From Chitinophaga silvatica (GTDB lineage Bacteria > Bacteroidota > Bacteroidia > Chitinophagales > Chitinophagaceae): a DNA stretch of 64,000 bases. The stretch lies in contig NZ_QPMM01000008.1 in the NCBI RefSeq assembly GCF_003419895.1, forward strand, positions 1 through 64,000. The letters are read 5' to 3'. The position numbers and the translations under genes are program-made. Positions 9,673 to 17,673 of this stretch are shown piece after piece; position 1 is the stretch's first letter; every line of letters begins with the position of its first letter. A model generated the notes under the pieces. The model ran no database searches. It saw nothing but the letters and a program-made list of their open reading frames with translations, and was not told where the DNA came from.

Positions 9673-11055
9673 ATGCTGGGAAAATTAATAGGTTTTGACG
9701 ATACAATTGTTGCTGTAGCCACCGCGCCAGGATTAGGAGCCATCGCAGTCATCAGGCTCAGCGGTAGCCAGGCATTTTCTATCTGTAATCACCTCTTCCC
9801 ATCTAAAGACCTTACTAAACAACCAAGCCACACCCTTCATTTTGGTAATATCGTAGATAACCATGCAATTATCGATGAAGTAGTAGTTAGCCTTTATAAA
9901 GGCCCTAAATCCTATACCGGCGAAGACACCATAGAAATATCCTGTCATGGTTCTCCATACATCCAGCAACGCATCATCGATGCCTGTGTTAAAGGCGGTG
10001 CCCGCCTGGCAAAACCAGGAGAATTTACCCAACGCGCTTTCCTTAATGGCAAACTCGACCTTACCCAGGCAGAGTCTGTTGCCGACCTGATAGCCAGCAA
10101 TTCTGCGGCATCTCATCAAACTGCCATGCAGCAAATGAGAGGAGGCTTTTCTAAAGAACTCCATATTCTCAGAGAACAACTAATTACTTTCTCTGCCCTC
10201 ATAGAATTGGAACTCGATTTTAGCCAGGAAGATGTTGAATTTGCCGATAGAACCGGATTATATACCCTGGTAAACGATGCTGCCAAATTAGTTCATCAGC
10301 TTATAGACTCATTCCAAATGGGGAACGTTATCAAAAATGGGGTAAATACTGCTATCGTTGGTAAACCTAATGCTGGAAAATCAACCTTACTCAATACCTT
10401 ATTGAATGAGAATAGAGCTATTGTAAGCGATATTGCCGGCACCACCCGCGACACCATAGAAGAAGTACTCAATATAGATGGCATTCTGTTCAGATTAATT
10501 GACACTGCCGGAATCCGCGAAAGCAACGACACAATCGAAAGCATCGGTGTGCAGAAAACTATGGAAAAAATCAAGGAAGCCGGTGTTGTTGTTTATCTCT
10601 TTGATGCGAATGAAATCACTGTCGATGAATTGCAACAGCAAATAGATTCCTTCAAATCCCAACAAATCAATTACCTCCTAGTTGGTAACAAAATTGATAT
10701 TACCGGAGAATCTGCTCTCAGAGAAAAATTTGTAAACATCCCTGATATTCTCTTCATCTCTGCCAAAAATCATGAACATATTGCTGAACTGAAAAAAGTC
10801 TTAGTAGGTAAAGTAATGTCTGGCGACCTCAATACAGAAAATACAATCGTCACAAATGCACGCCATTTCGCTGCGCTAAAAGAAGTACTTAAATCACTTA
10901 ACGATGTAAGACAAGGAATGGACAATGGCCTGCCAGGAGATCTGCTAGCCCTGGATATTCGTTTATGCCTGCATCATCTTGGTGAAATAACAGGTGAGGT
11001 TACTAATGAAGATAGATTGGATTATATTTTTAGTAAGTTCTGTATCGGGAAGTAA
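9673..11055 (+). CDS. mnmE: tRNA modification GTPase MnmE
   Basis: A 460-residue protein of normal MnmE length. The N-terminal tetrahydrofolate-binding domain begins DDTIVAVATAPGLGAIAVIRLSG. The embedded G domain has GKPNAGKST (P-loop, around residue 230), DTAG and NKID. The C-terminus is FCIGK, whose cysteine is needed for activity. With MnmG it installs carboxymethylaminomethyl groups at U34 of certain tRNAs. A short out-of-frame ATG precedes the chosen start by five bases. Monocistronic as far as seen. Confidence 0.97.
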   Translation: MLGKLIGFDDTIVAVATAPGLGAIAVIRLSGSQAFSICNHLFPSKDLTKQPSHTLHFGNIVDNHAIIDEVVVSLYKGPKSYTGEDTIEISCHGSPYIQQRIIDACVKGGARLAKPGEFTQRAFLNGKLDLTQAESVADLIASNSAASHQTAMQQMRGGFSKELHILREQLITFSALIELELDFSQEDVEFADRTGLYTLVNDAAKLVHQLIDSFQMGNVIKNGVNTAIVGKPNAGKSTLLNTLLNENRAIVSDIAGTTRDTIEEVLNIDGILFRLIDTAGIRESNDTIESIGVQKTMEKIKEAGVVVYLFDANEITVDELQQQIDSFKSQQINYLLVGNKIDITGESALREKFVNIPDILFISAKNHEHIAELKKVLVGKVMSGDLNTENTIVTNARHFAALKEVLKSLNDVRQGMDNGLPGDLLALDIRLCLHHLGEITGEVTNEDRLDYIFSKFCIGK

Positions 11056-11148
11056 TTACCAAATTATTTGGCTATAATTTAGTTACCAACTTATAATAGG
11101 TGGGATGCAATGTTTTTATCTCCTCCTCATTATTTTCGATTTTAAGAT

Positions 11149-11586
11149 TTAGATTCTTTGACGCTTTATAGTATCTTCTTTTTGTTGTTTGATATTCTGA
11201 AAAAATGAAATCGGAAGTCCTGTGACCTGCATTAAATCGGCCGACATTATCTTAACTGAAAAGTAGCCTAATTTCCTCGCTATAACCGGAAGGTCCAAAT
11301 TTGTATAAACAAGTAGTTCTTTTACTTTATTCACTCTTACTTCCTTAGCATAGTTCTCGAAAGTTTTTTCATATTTATCGATAAACCATATTTCTGCTTC
11401 AGTTCGGGGCAAAGTTAACTTGGATTGAATATGGTCATACAGGGAAAAGTTTTCATTAAGCTGAGGATCTGATTGATAAATTTCATTTATCCATGATTTA
11501 ATATTATTAACAACATGATTTTTAATTTCTTCGGTATACTGCATATTATTTCGGTTACGTAAGGAGTAGTCAGTTTTGTGTATCAT
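11149..11586 (-). CDS. Short AraC-type HTH protein, diverged paralogue of the neighbouring HMA-AraC regulator
   Basis: A 145-residue protein. Its C-terminal half aligns by eye with the AraC DNA-binding domain of the gene at 11626-12204: VNKVKELLVYTNLDLPVIAR corresponds to LEKVKELLDYDQISLSEIAF in the neighbour. Recognition-helix positions are diverged (GYFSVKIMSADLMQVTG instead of GFSSVHHLSAQFKKLTG), and the N-terminal metal-binding-like domain is absent. It lies 39 bp downstream of the neighbour on the same strand. It may have lost DNA binding or act as a partner. An alternative ATG is at 11544. Confidence 0.68.
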   Translation of the reverse strand: MIHKTDYSLRNRNNMQYTEEIKNHVVNNIKSWINEIYQSDPQLNENFSLYDHIQSKLTLPRTEAEIWFIDKYEKTFENYAKEVRVNKVKELLVYTNLDLPVIARKLGYFSVKIMSADLMQVTGLPISFFQNIKQQKEDTIKRQRI

Positions 11587-11625
11587 CTCAAATAGATAAT
11601 GGGAATTAATTTGCCAGAATAAAAC

Positions 11626-12204
11626 TTAGATACCTACTAAGTCCAGAAATTTCCGTTCTTTCACGGCTAACTGTTTGTATTGCGAGGGAGTAATGCCTGT
11701 AAGTTTTTTAAATTGGGCAGACAAATGATGAACACTACTAAACCCTACTTCAAAGGCGATCTCGCTAAGTGATATTTGATCATAATCCAGTAGTTCCTTA
11801 ACTTTCTCGAGTCGATGTAACATGAAATACCGTTCAACGGTGATACCTTCCAGTTTTGAGAACAAATCACTCAGGTATCCAAATTCGTAAGCCAGTTTTC
11901 CTGAGATAAAGCTTGAAAGCTTAAGTTGATTGGAATCAGTGCTTAAAGAAAGATAATCCCTTACACATTGTTTTACTTCTTCTACAAGTTGATTTACTCT
12001 GCATTCAATAATCTTGAGCCCAATTTTTTGAAGGCTATCTGCCAGTTGCTTTTTACGAGTAGAATCCAATTCATACAGAAAAGTTATCCTCCCAAGATTC
12101 ACACCAGATACGCTGATATCAAGTGTGGTCAAGATGTTCCTGACAATGAGAATACAGCGTTGGCAAACCATGTTTTTAACGTAAAGTGTATAAACGATAT
12201 CCAT
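11626..12204 (-). CDS. AraC-family regulator with N-terminal HMA-like domain
   Basis: A 192-residue fusion. Residues 1-70 look like a ferredoxin-fold heavy-metal-associated domain: YVKNMVCQRC places C14 and C17 in the CxxC position of an HMA loop. Residues about 95-185 form an AraC/XylS double helix-turn-helix (LSEIAFEVGFSSVHHLSAQF, then GITPSQYKQL). HMA domains bind soft metals such as Cu, so metal sensing is a reasonable inference but not shown. A shorter diverged paralogue lies immediately downstream, and a cysteine-rich gene block begins 1.3 kb away. Confidence 0.85.
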   Translation of the reverse strand: MDIVYTLYVKNMVCQRCILIVRNILTTLDISVSGVNLGRITFLYELDSTRKKQLADSLQKIGLKIIECRVNQLVEEVKQCVRDYLSLSTDSNQLKLSSFISGKLAYEFGYLSDLFSKLEGITVERYFMLHRLEKVKELLDYDQISLSEIAFEVGFSSVHHLSAQFKKLTGITPSQYKQLAVKERKFLDLVGI

Positions 12205-12232
12205 TGTAATAACTTTATGATCTCTAAAAAAT

Positions 12233-12418
12233 TTAAAGCTGTTTTATTACATATACTGCAATTGCAACTAATCGTAAACCCATTATTATAATGAGGGCAT
12301 ACATCAATTTCCATTCGGGAGGAATTGATTTAACAGATGCGTATGCAAGTTTGACTTTAATAAACCCAGTTTGTATTAAATGCCTGTAATTGGATTTTGA
12401 AGTAAATGCCTGTTTCAT
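12233..12418 (-). CDS. Possible small membrane protein
   Basis: A 61-codon frame on the same strand as, and just upstream of, the HMA-AraC gene (28-bp gap). The C-terminal third is one hydrophobic segment (LMYALIIIMGLRLVAIAVYV). I do not recognise a family and codon evidence is weak, so it may be a chance ORF. It is listed because it fits the spacing of the minus-strand genes and has a plausible A-rich leader before its ATG. Confidence 0.25.
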   Translation of the reverse strand: MKQAFTSKSNYRHLIQTGFIKVKLAYASVKSIPPEWKLMYALIIIMGLRLVAIAVYVIKQL

Positions 12419-12520
12419 TGTTACCTATTCATTTATTTAGAATAGTGCAAAATTATGGTGTGGGAACCTGGGAGGTTTGAAGGAAACAGCTATTGATTTG
12501 AATAAACTGGCTATTCTGCC

Positions 12521-13315
12521 CTAAATATTATAGAAGAATCCAAAATGATACAGTGGTTTAAATGCAGCATAAGCAGAAGGTTGAGCTCCGAATAGTTGAA
12601 AAAAAGTGCGGGAAAAATGGGCCTGATCAGCAAATCCGGCCTCGTAAGCCGCTTCTTTGGATGATTTGCCTTCCATCAGGTTTTGGGTTGCCATAGCTAC
12701 ACGCTGCCACAAAACGTATTGTCGAAGTGGGGCACCGACTTGCTCCCGGAACAAGTGTAAAAAGCGATTTTCAGATAAGTGTATGGCAGATGCCAACGCT
12801 GCCGCAGAAACCTTGTTGTGAATATTTTGACGTATTAAATCGATCACCTTCTTTATTCTATCGTCAAGTGGTGGACTAAAAGGTACTTCCTGAAGAAGAT
12901 GATGATAAACAGTATTAGTTAATGAGTTGAATATATTGCTATCTGTGATTAACTGCTGGCGTGTCATTTGAAGCGCTTCAATAACAGGTAGAATGTCTTT
13001 CTCCGGAAAATATTTAATTGGCTTCCCTTCTAAAACTTTTTCCTGCACCAAACGACCAAGTTGTACGTCAGGCATAATACAGGTAGTGACCTGCCATCCA
13101 TTAAATTCTTTCAAACTATGTTCAATCCCAGAATTAATAAGTACTGCCTCAGCCTCCTGCCAGCCATCATTTTCTGTCCAAACAATAAACGGTTTACGAT
13201 CCAGTGAACAAGTAAACTGAATAACGGCATGTTGATGAATGTCTGTTACCAGGTGAGGTGAAATTAGCATACTACGGGTAGAACCCAGGTACATGGCGGC
13301 TTTGGGATGTTGCAT
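12521..13315 (-). CDS. AraC-family transcriptional regulator
   Basis: A 264-residue regulator. An N-terminal cupin-like ligand domain (about 1-120, with ISPHLVTDIHQHAVIQF) precedes two helix-turn-helix motifs (VSAAALASAIHLSENRFLHL and SSKEAAYEAGFADQAHFSRT, ending PSAYAAF). Normal length for the class. It is divergent from the cysteine-rich peptide, GNAT and barrel genes and shares a 200-bp intergenic region with them, so it is the best candidate regulator of that block. This is positional inference only. Confidence 0.9.
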   Translation of the reverse strand: MQHPKAAMYLGSTRSMLISPHLVTDIHQHAVIQFTCSLDRKPFIVWTENDGWQEAEAVLINSGIEHSLKEFNGWQVTTCIMPDVQLGRLVQEKVLEGKPIKYFPEKDILPVIEALQMTRQQLITDSNIFNSLTNTVYHHLLQEVPFSPPLDDRIKKVIDLIRQNIHNKVSAAALASAIHLSENRFLHLFREQVGAPLRQYVLWQRVAMATQNLMEGKSSKEAAYEAGFADQAHFSRTFFQLFGAQPSAYAAFKPLYHFGFFYNI

Positions 13316-13449
13316 ACTATTCCTTATTGAACTGCTAATTTATCACAATTCCACCTCAGTAACAAGCCGGAAATGTCTTTCCCTGATAACATAAATATCT
13401 GAATTCCTGAAATCTTGGAATTATGTACATCTATCACTTCATGATGTAA

Positions 13450-13479
13450 CAATGAGCCTCCCAGGTCATTGTAGCTTTG
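13450..13479 (+). promoter_or_regulatory. Candidate promoter and operator for the cysteine-rich peptide gene
   Basis: TAGCTTTG at 13472-13479 fits the -7 consensus. Immediately upstream lies an imperfect inverted repeat, CAATGA (13450-13455) and TCATTG (13466-13471), whose arms continue inward as CCT and AGG with a bulge. An inverted repeat abutting the -7 box is where a repressor or activator could act. No clear -33 box is seen. Confidence 0.35.
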
Positions 13480-13517
13480 TGTTATCAAATCATTCAATAA
13501 ACAAAAAAATAAAAATC

Positions 13518-13631
13518 ATGGAAACAAAGAATTGCACTTGTGGAACAACTACTAAGAACAACAATACTTGTGCTTGTGGCGACAATTGTCCTGGAAGTAC
13601 CTGTACCTGTGGTTGTAACTGTGGAGCCTAA
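13518..13631 (+). CDS. Cysteine-rich metallothionein-like small protein (37 aa)
   Basis: ATG at 13518, stop at 13629-13631. The 37-residue product has nine cysteines (positions 6, 8, 18, 20, 24, 29, 31, 33, 35), mostly as CxC pairs: NCTCG, TCACGDNC and TCTCGCNCGA. The CxC spacing and the Thr/Asn/Gly/Lys filler are typical of metallothioneins and similar metal-chelating peptides. No signal peptide, so it would act in the cytoplasm. It is preceded by a -7-like box and followed by a hairpin and then the GNAT gene 66 bp on. A RiPP precursor is an alternative, but no modifying enzyme is visible nearby. Confidence 0.72.
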   Translation: METKNCTCGTTTKNNNTCACGDNCPGSTCTCGCNCGA

Positions 13632-13642
13632 ACAAAAATCCG

Positions 13643-13667
13643 GGAAGAGCGTGATCCTCGCTCTTCC
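13643..13667 (+). terminator. Hairpin between the cysteine-rich peptide and GNAT genes
   Basis: A 9-bp perfect stem (GGAAGAGCG/CGCTCTTCC) with a 7-nt loop, followed only by TGTTATT. The weak T-tract suggests partial termination, which would give more peptide than acetyltransferase from one transcript. Confidence 0.45.
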
Positions 13668-13697
13668 TGTTATTACCAAATCTAAAAGCTATTTGTA

Positions 13698-14360
13698 ATG
13701 TCGCTATACACCTTCGCGAAACATGAAGAACTTCCTTCAATAAAATCAATTCCGGGTTTACAAATCAAGGAAAGTAAAGACGTTTCCATTCTTTCTCAGT
13801 TGGGAAATATAACAGAAAAGGAAGTAGTAAAGCGGGTAAATAACGGCAATCTTGCATTCATAGCTTATTTCCATCAAACACCAGTAGCTTTCGGCTGGAT
13901 GGCTATGGGAAAAGCAAGTATTGGTGAGCTGGGGCACCAATTTGTTTTACCTCCTCAAAATCGTTACCTCTGGAATTTTAGAACAATTTCGGCATTCCGG
14001 GGATTAGGTATCTACCCTGCATTGTTGCAATATATACTTAGGAGTGAAGCAAATAAAACTGATCGCTTTTGGATTATCCATGCCCCTGAGAATAAGTCTT
14101 CTCTTAAAGGAATCCTCAAAGCAGGATTTCACCATGTTGGTCAGTTATATGTAAGGTCTGATGGGCTGCCTGGATTTGCTGCAAATTCCCTTACAAATGA
14201 AGAAAAGAAGCTCATTGCATCAATGGATTTTATTTTTTCTGAAGAACCAACAACCAAGTGTTGGAGTTGCAATAGTCCATATATGAAAATGAAAGCAACT
14301 ACTTGCTGCTGTAAGATCTCCGGAAATATTTGTACAAATCCAATTTCCATAAACTACTAA
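13698..14360 (+). CDS. GNAT-family N-acetyltransferase with cysteine-rich C-terminal tail
   Basis: A 220-residue protein. The GNAT core spans about residues 20-165, with an acetyl-CoA-binding loop of the R-G-x-G-I type at 101-105 (FRGLGIYPALL) and a following WIIHAPENKSS strand-helix. After the fold, residues 188-212 form a tail with six cysteines (C188, C191, C203-C205, C212). The tail resembles the upstream peptide in being a compact cysteine cluster and probably binds a metal ion. The substrate is unknown; modification of the small peptide is an untested idea from adjacency. The outer-membrane barrel gene begins 90 bp downstream. Confidence 0.85.
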   Translation: MSLYTFAKHEELPSIKSIPGLQIKESKDVSILSQLGNITEKEVVKRVNNGNLAFIAYFHQTPVAFGWMAMGKASIGELGHQFVLPPQNRYLWNFRTISAFRGLGIYPALLQYILRSEANKTDRFWIIHAPENKSSLKGILKAGFHHVGQLYVRSDGLPGFAANSLTNEEKKLIASMDFIFSEEPTTKCWSCNSPYMKMKATTCCCKISGNICTNPISINY

Positions 14361-14377
14361 ATCCTTTCCATAAACTA
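14344..14377 (+). repeat. 13-bp direct repeat with 21-bp period
   Basis: TTTCCATAAACTA occurs at 14344-14356 and 14365-14377. The first copy overlaps the last codons of the GNAT gene. The 21-bp period equals two helical turns, as in AraC-type half-sites, but a simple local duplication would look the same. Confidence 0.6.
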
Positions 14378-14450
14378 TTTGTCAAACGAGGCTTATGCGT
14401 CGTAATGCTCTCTTATTGTCTGAAAATATTCACACATAAAACAAAATATT

Positions 14451-16880
14451 ATGAAAAAAATTTTATTCCTTCTTCCGATGTTTTCTCTTCTGGCATCGGT
14501 ATTACATGCGCAGCAAATTCAGGGTAGTGTAAGTGATGAAAAAGGAGAACCTCTTAGTGGTGCCACAATTGCCCTGCGTAGAGCAAAAGATAATTCCCTT
14601 ATAAAACTTAGTCTTTCTGATATGGGTAATTTTACTTTTACAGAAGTACCTCAGGATACCGTAATTATTACTATTAGCTATGTAGGATTTGAAGTCTATT
14701 ATTCATTACCATTCTATGTTTCTGAAAAAATAATGAATCTTCCTGTATTTAATCTTCATAAAACAAGCAATAATCTGAAAAGTATAGGAGTATCTGCTCG
14801 TAAGCCAATAGTAGATGTCAGACCAGATAAAATTGTATTAAATGTAGAGGGTACGATTTATGCAATAGGAGCAAATACTTTGGAGTTACTACGCAAAGCT
14901 CCGGGAGTAATAGTTGATAAGGATGATAATCTGACCTTGAATGGCCGAAATGGGGTACAGGTATACATCGATAATAAACCATCCCCTCTGAAGGCGCAGG
15001 ACATGAGTAATTACCTGCAGTCTCTTTCTTCCTCACAAGTTGAAGCAATTGAAATTATTAGCAATCCCTCAGTACAATATGATGCTGCTGGTACGGCCGG
15101 TATTATTAATATCAGGTTGAAGAAGAATAAAACACAGGGATTAAATGGTAGTATCTCTGCTGGTATAAGTGTTAGCAGTAATATAAGAGTTGATGATGGC
15201 TTTTCGCTCAACTATCGTAATAAAACATTTAATGCTTTTGGTTCATACACCGGAGCTTTGGGAAAATCGGGGATGGACTTTAACCTTTATCGCATTGTAA
15301 AAGACACTGCTTTTGATCAAAAAAGTGATATTCTTTTCAAAAACCGTAGCCATAATTTCAAGGCCGGTCTTGATTACACACCTGATTCCAAAAATTCATT
15401 TGGGTTAATGATAAATGGAAGCCTGGCTTCCCCTACGCAGGAAAATCATAATTATACTCCCATTACCTATTATCCAACCGGGATTAAAGATCGAATCCTG
15501 GATGCAGCCAATTACAATAGCATGAAAAATAATAATGTAAATGTTAATCTTAATTATGGGTTTAAAGATAATGCCGGCCACGTTTTAGGAGTAAATGGCG
15601 ACTACGGTTATTATTCCTTGAATTCCGATCAGTGGCAACCAAATACCTTTTTGCAACCAGATGAAAAAACGGTAATAAGTAACAAAAACTACATTATCGA
15701 AAGTCCAACGCATATTGATATCTATTCGATAAAAGCAGATTATGAACAGGGATTGGCAAAAGGACGTTTAGGTATTGGTGCCAAGTTGGGATACGTTAAA
15801 ACCGATAATATTTTTAATCAAAAGAATGAAGTTGATGGTAAAATATCCCTGGATAGTGCAGCAAGTAATTCTTTTAGCTATACCGAAAATGTAAATGCAT
15901 TATATACCACGTATTCACGCGATTTCAAAGGCTTTTCATTACAAGGAGGTATACGGATTGAGCATTCTGCGGTTAAAGGAGAATTATTCGGTTCAGAAAA
16001 TACTCTAACAGAAGAGCAATCATTCCATAAAAACTATATAGACTTTTTTCCGAACCTTTCATTCACACTTGCCCCACAAACTAATCACCAGTTTGTATTG
16101 TCATTTAATCGGCGGATAGACCGACCTGTTTATAAGGATCTAAATCCCTTCGAGTATAGAATTAATGAATACACCTATCATAAAGGTAGTACACAGGTAC
16201 GTCCACAGTATAGTAATACAGTAAGCCTTACATATACATACAAGTTCCGGTTAAATACCACACTTAGCTATGGTCATGTTAAAGATGTATTTGGTCAGGT
16301 GGTAGATACGGCTTATGGAACCAAGGGATATCTTTCAAATCGTAATCTGGCTGCTCAGGATATAACTAATTTAAACATTAGTTTTCCATTCCAATATAAG
16401 AACTATAGCCTTTTCGCCAATGTAAATGCCTATTATTCAAAGTACCAGGCTTCTTATGGAATAGGCAGAGAGTTGAATCTGGATGTATACGGGGCAAATA
16501 TTTTCCTGCAAAACAACCTTCGGTTTGGGAAAGGCTGGACAGGAGAATTAAGTGCCTTTTATACAACTCCGTCTATCTGGCAGGGTAGTATGAAGGCAGA
16601 TGCTATCTGGAGCGCTGATGCTGGTTTACAAAAACTACTATTAAAGGGAAATGCTACTGTCAAAGTATCGGTCAGCGATATATTCAATACCTCTAAGTGG
16701 AGTGCCAGTTCTGAGTTTGCCGGACAGAGAATTAATGTAACAGGAAAGCAGGAAACCAGGCAATTTAAATTATCATTTACCTATCGTTTTGGTAACAGCC
16801 AGGTAAAAGCTGCAAAACAAATTCAGAGTGGTACTGATGAAGAACGTAAACGTGTTGAGAGTAGTGGTATGTCTAATTAA
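14451..16880 (+). CDS. TonB-dependent-receptor-like outer-membrane beta-barrel protein
   Basis: An 809-residue protein. Signal peptide (FLLPMFSLLASVLHAQ, about 1-21), carboxypeptidase-regulatory-like beta-sandwich (about 24-110, GSVSDEKGEPLSGATIAL), plug-like segment (about 115-225, DKIVLNVEG and YDAAGTAGIINIRLKKN), then a long barrel with many aromatic-alternating strands, ending in FKLSFTYRFGN. This is the OMP_b-brl_3 class of Bacteroidota outer-membrane proteins, distinct from SusC. The ligand is unknown. Position after the cysteine-rich peptide and GNAT genes suggests a link to metal or metallophore traffic. Confidence 0.88.
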   Translation: MKKILFLLPMFSLLASVLHAQQIQGSVSDEKGEPLSGATIALRRAKDNSLIKLSLSDMGNFTFTEVPQDTVIITISYVGFEVYYSLPFYVSEKIMNLPVFNLHKTSNNLKSIGVSARKPIVDVRPDKIVLNVEGTIYAIGANTLELLRKAPGVIVDKDDNLTLNGRNGVQVYIDNKPSPLKAQDMSNYLQSLSSSQVEAIEIISNPSVQYDAAGTAGIINIRLKKNKTQGLNGSISAGISVSSNIRVDDGFSLNYRNKTFNAFGSYTGALGKSGMDFNLYRIVKDTAFDQKSDILFKNRSHNFKAGLDYTPDSKNSFGLMINGSLASPTQENHNYTPITYYPTGIKDRILDAANYNSMKNNNVNVNLNYGFKDNAGHVLGVNGDYGYYSLNSDQWQPNTFLQPDEKTVISNKNYIIESPTHIDIYSIKADYEQGLAKGRLGIGAKLGYVKTDNIFNQKNEVDGKISLDSAASNSFSYTENVNALYTTYSRDFKGFSLQGGIRIEHSAVKGELFGSENTLTEEQSFHKNYIDFFPNLSFTLAPQTNHQFVLSFNRRIDRPVYKDLNPFEYRINEYTYHKGSTQVRPQYSNTVSLTYTYKFRLNTTLSYGHVKDVFGQVVDTAYGTKGYLSNRNLAAQDITNLNISFPFQYKNYSLFANVNAYYSKYQASYGIGRELNLDVYGANIFLQNNLRFGKGWTGELSAFYTTPSIWQGSMKADAIWSADAGLQKLLLKGNATVKVSVSDIFNTSKWSASSEFAGQRINVTGKQETRQFKLSFTYRFGNSQVKAAKQIQSGTDEERKRVESSGMSN

Positions 16881-16893
16881 CATTTTTTTGAAG

Positions 16894-16926
16894 AGTCCAT
16901 TTGTTAATTTCAAATGGACTTTTTTA
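16894..16926. terminator. Bidirectional terminator between convergent genes
   Basis: A 10-bp stem AGTCCATTTG/CAAATGGACT with a 7-nt loop; T-tract on the plus side and A-tract on the other. It serves the barrel gene and the convergent response-regulator gene. Confidence 0.75.
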
Positions 16927-16936
16927 TACTTTCTAC

Positions 16937-17581
16937 CTACGCCAACCCCCGCTTTATTGCTTCTTTTACCAGGCTGGCTGTATTTTTTACGCCTAATTTC
17001 TGAGTAATATTAAACCGGTGGGTTTCAACAGTACGTAAACTAATGTATAGTTTTTCAGCGATTTCTTGATTGCTTAATGCTTCTCCAATGTATTTAAGAA
17101 CTTCGACTTCGCGTTTGGTGAGAGGAATTTCGTATTTGCTTACACGTTGCCCGGTGATTGCTTCGTGAATAAGGTTTTGCTGGATTTGATTATCGAGATA
17201 TTGTTTTCCTTCATTCACATCACGGATAGCCTTCAGTAGAGTATTGTAGTCTGTATTTTTGAGGAGATAACCTGCAGCGCCATTACGAAGCATTTGACGA
17301 ACATAATGTGAGTCGTCATGGCTAGTAAGTGCTATTACACGAACATCTGGATATTTCCTGCTTATTGTTTTGCATAGTTCTACGCCAGATATATCGGGTA
17401 ATTGTATATCCATTAAGATTACATTGGGCTGCAAGGTTGCCAAATGTTCGAGTAGCTTGTTACCATCCTGGCATTCAAATATTACGTCCATATCAGGAGC
17501 TCCTGCCAGCATGGCTTTAAGGCCATTAATCACCATTAGATGATCATCGATAATTGCTATTTTGATGGTAGGATAAATCAT
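16937..17581 (-). CDS. NarL/FixJ-type response regulator
   Basis: A 214-residue two-domain regulator. The receiver domain has acidic pocket D12-D13 and phosphoacceptor D58 (NVILMDIQLPD). The C-terminal LuxR-type helix-turn-helix includes LTKREVEVLKYIGEALSNQE and SLRTVETHRFNITQKLGVKN. The cognate kinase is almost certainly the TPR histidine kinase 92 bp upstream on the same strand. Targets are unknown; the divergent susC locus and the convergent barrel gene are nearby candidates. Confidence 0.93.
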   Translation of the reverse strand: MIYPTIKIAIIDDHLMVINGLKAMLAGAPDMDVIFECQDGNKLLEHLATLQPNVILMDIQLPDISGVELCKTISRKYPDVRVIALTSHDDSHYVRQMLRNGAAGYLLKNTDYNTLLKAIRDVNEGKQYLDNQIQQNLIHEAITGQRVSKYEIPLTKREVEVLKYIGEALSNQEIAEKLYISLRTVETHRFNITQKLGVKNTASLVKEAIKRGLA

Positions 17582-17673
17582 ACTGTTTTGCGTAAAATTG
17601 GTGTTTCTAATAAGTCTGAGATATTTGATGTTCTGACCCGGAACTAATGCTATTGAAATATATCCAATTTCTT

